A stretch of DNA of 64,000 bases from positions 51,001 through 115,000 of the forward strand of contig CAJNDS010000363.1 of NCBI GenBank assembly GCA_905221605.1, in the 5' to 3' direction. Both the position numbers and the translations under genes were made by a program. Within the stretch, counting starts at the first letter, position 1; the number at the start of each line of letters is the position of its first letter. Shown in pieces: positions 63,531-64,000 of the stretch. This stretch comes from Symbiodinium natans. Taxonomy: Eukaryota; Sar; Dinophyceae; Suessiales; Symbiodiniaceae. The notes beneath the pieces were generated by a model that worked only from the letters and a program-made list of their open reading frames with translations, ran no database searches and was not told where the DNA came from.

Positions 63531-64000
63531 GACCAGGTCCCCCGTCATCTCCTCAGAGACGCGCTGGCGCAGCTGTGCAGCGAGGCGTGTGGCCGGCACT
63601 TCTGTGGTTCCGTGGCCTAGCCATGCCCATGTACTCGCGTTTCAGGAGGAGGATGCGGCTGAGGGTCAAGCCAGCAACTTCAAGGCACCCAAAGCAAAGG
63701 CGAAGGCAAAGGCAAAGACAAAGGCGACGGCGAAGTCGCCCAACGTCAAGTCCTCGGTGGCGCTGCCGAGGCCGAAGGGAACTCGCTGGATGTCTGTTGT
63801 TGTGGGTTTAGGGTTTCGGGTTTAGGGTTTCGGGTTTGGGGTTTAGGGTTTAGGGTTTAGGGATTAGGGTTTAGGGTTTAGGAACTTTGGCTGCCTTTCC
63901 CTTCCATGCTGCACTTGTGTCCATGGAGGCAGTTGAATGAGAAGGTTGAAGCTATCCCACTGAGCCGGTCAAACCGCGGAGGCGACGCATGTGCACACCA
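63531..64000 (+). CDS. Basic Lys/Ala-rich protein, runs off the window
   Basis: Exon 63531-63614 reads DQVPRHLLRDALAQLCSEAC GRHFCGSV. Exon 63646-63805 reads EEDAAEGQASNFKAPKAKAK, a KAKAKTKATAK block and LPRPKGTRWMSV, ending at the GT of GTTTAGGG. Phase fits, though the intron between them would be only 31 nt (GC-AG). A further exon from ~63930 (QLNEKVEAIPLSRSNRGGDA) is cut by the window end. The Lys/Ala block resembles histone-H1-like tails (inference only). Confidence 0.48.
63806..63882. repeat. TTTAGGG array starting an intron
   Basis: TTTAGGG with TTTCGGG, TTTGGGG and ATTAGGG variants, beginning at the proposed donor. Confidence 0.94.

Noticed and set aside
63780-63845. Shared C-terminal peptide GLGFRV on many short ORFs
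   Set aside because: This is translation of TTTAGGG repeats up to a TAG inside the array, not a conserved protein tail.

Overview
This looks like nuclear DNA of a dinoflagellate, most likely a symbiodiniacean relative. The main signs are more than thirty interstitial TTTAGGG/CCCTAAA arrays, ubiquitin-like/ankyrin and membrane/ankyrin proteins, very small exons with GT, GC and apparently GA donors, pyrimidine-rich AG sites just upstream of start codons (as expected for spliced-leader trans-splicing), and every credible exon on the + strand. I saw no bacterial operon, plasmid, phage, CRISPR array or tRNA. The species cannot be named from this window.

How far the gene models can be trusted: apart from the intronless ankyrin ORF at 8159-9958, genes are assembled by eye from short exons. 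A model is stronger where reading phase is conserved across several introns (12947-13198, 29567-32473, 35280-35971, 43562-44474, 49058-49345, 54138-54568, 56644-57503, 59694-60386). Single-exon candidates often have a second open frame and are given low confidence.

Layout. 0-8 kb: small split genes between telomere-like arrays, transposon relics and a 5S rRNA-like fragment. 8.2-10 kb: intact ubiquitin-like/ankyrin ORF. 10-18 kb: short candidate exons, (TG)n and a dense block of arrays. 18.4-32.5 kb: a large membrane/ankyrin locus whose putative introns hold a 75-bp minisatellite, a ~208-bp hairpin satellite and a long (TAC)n. 33-49 kb: many small coiled-coil or basic split genes. 49-52 kb: an alpha-helical gene, then a leucine-rich-repeat gene. 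54-58 kb: an acidic coiled-coil gene and a ZNF598/Hel2-type ubiquitin ligase. 58-64 kb: Lys/Ala-rich basic proteins and a coiled-coil gene whose introns carry MITEs; the last gene runs off the window.

The most notable system is not a protein. Telomere-like arrays sit at intron ends with consistent polarity: G-rich repeats begin the intron, often with GTTTAGGG supplying the GT donor, and C-rich repeats precede the AG acceptor. At least three families of small inverted-repeat elements also sit in, or exactly form, introns. One telomere array is bracketed by a 14-bp direct repeat, and another lies inside a MITE. Together these suggest continuing intron gain or expansion from telomeric DNA and MITEs.
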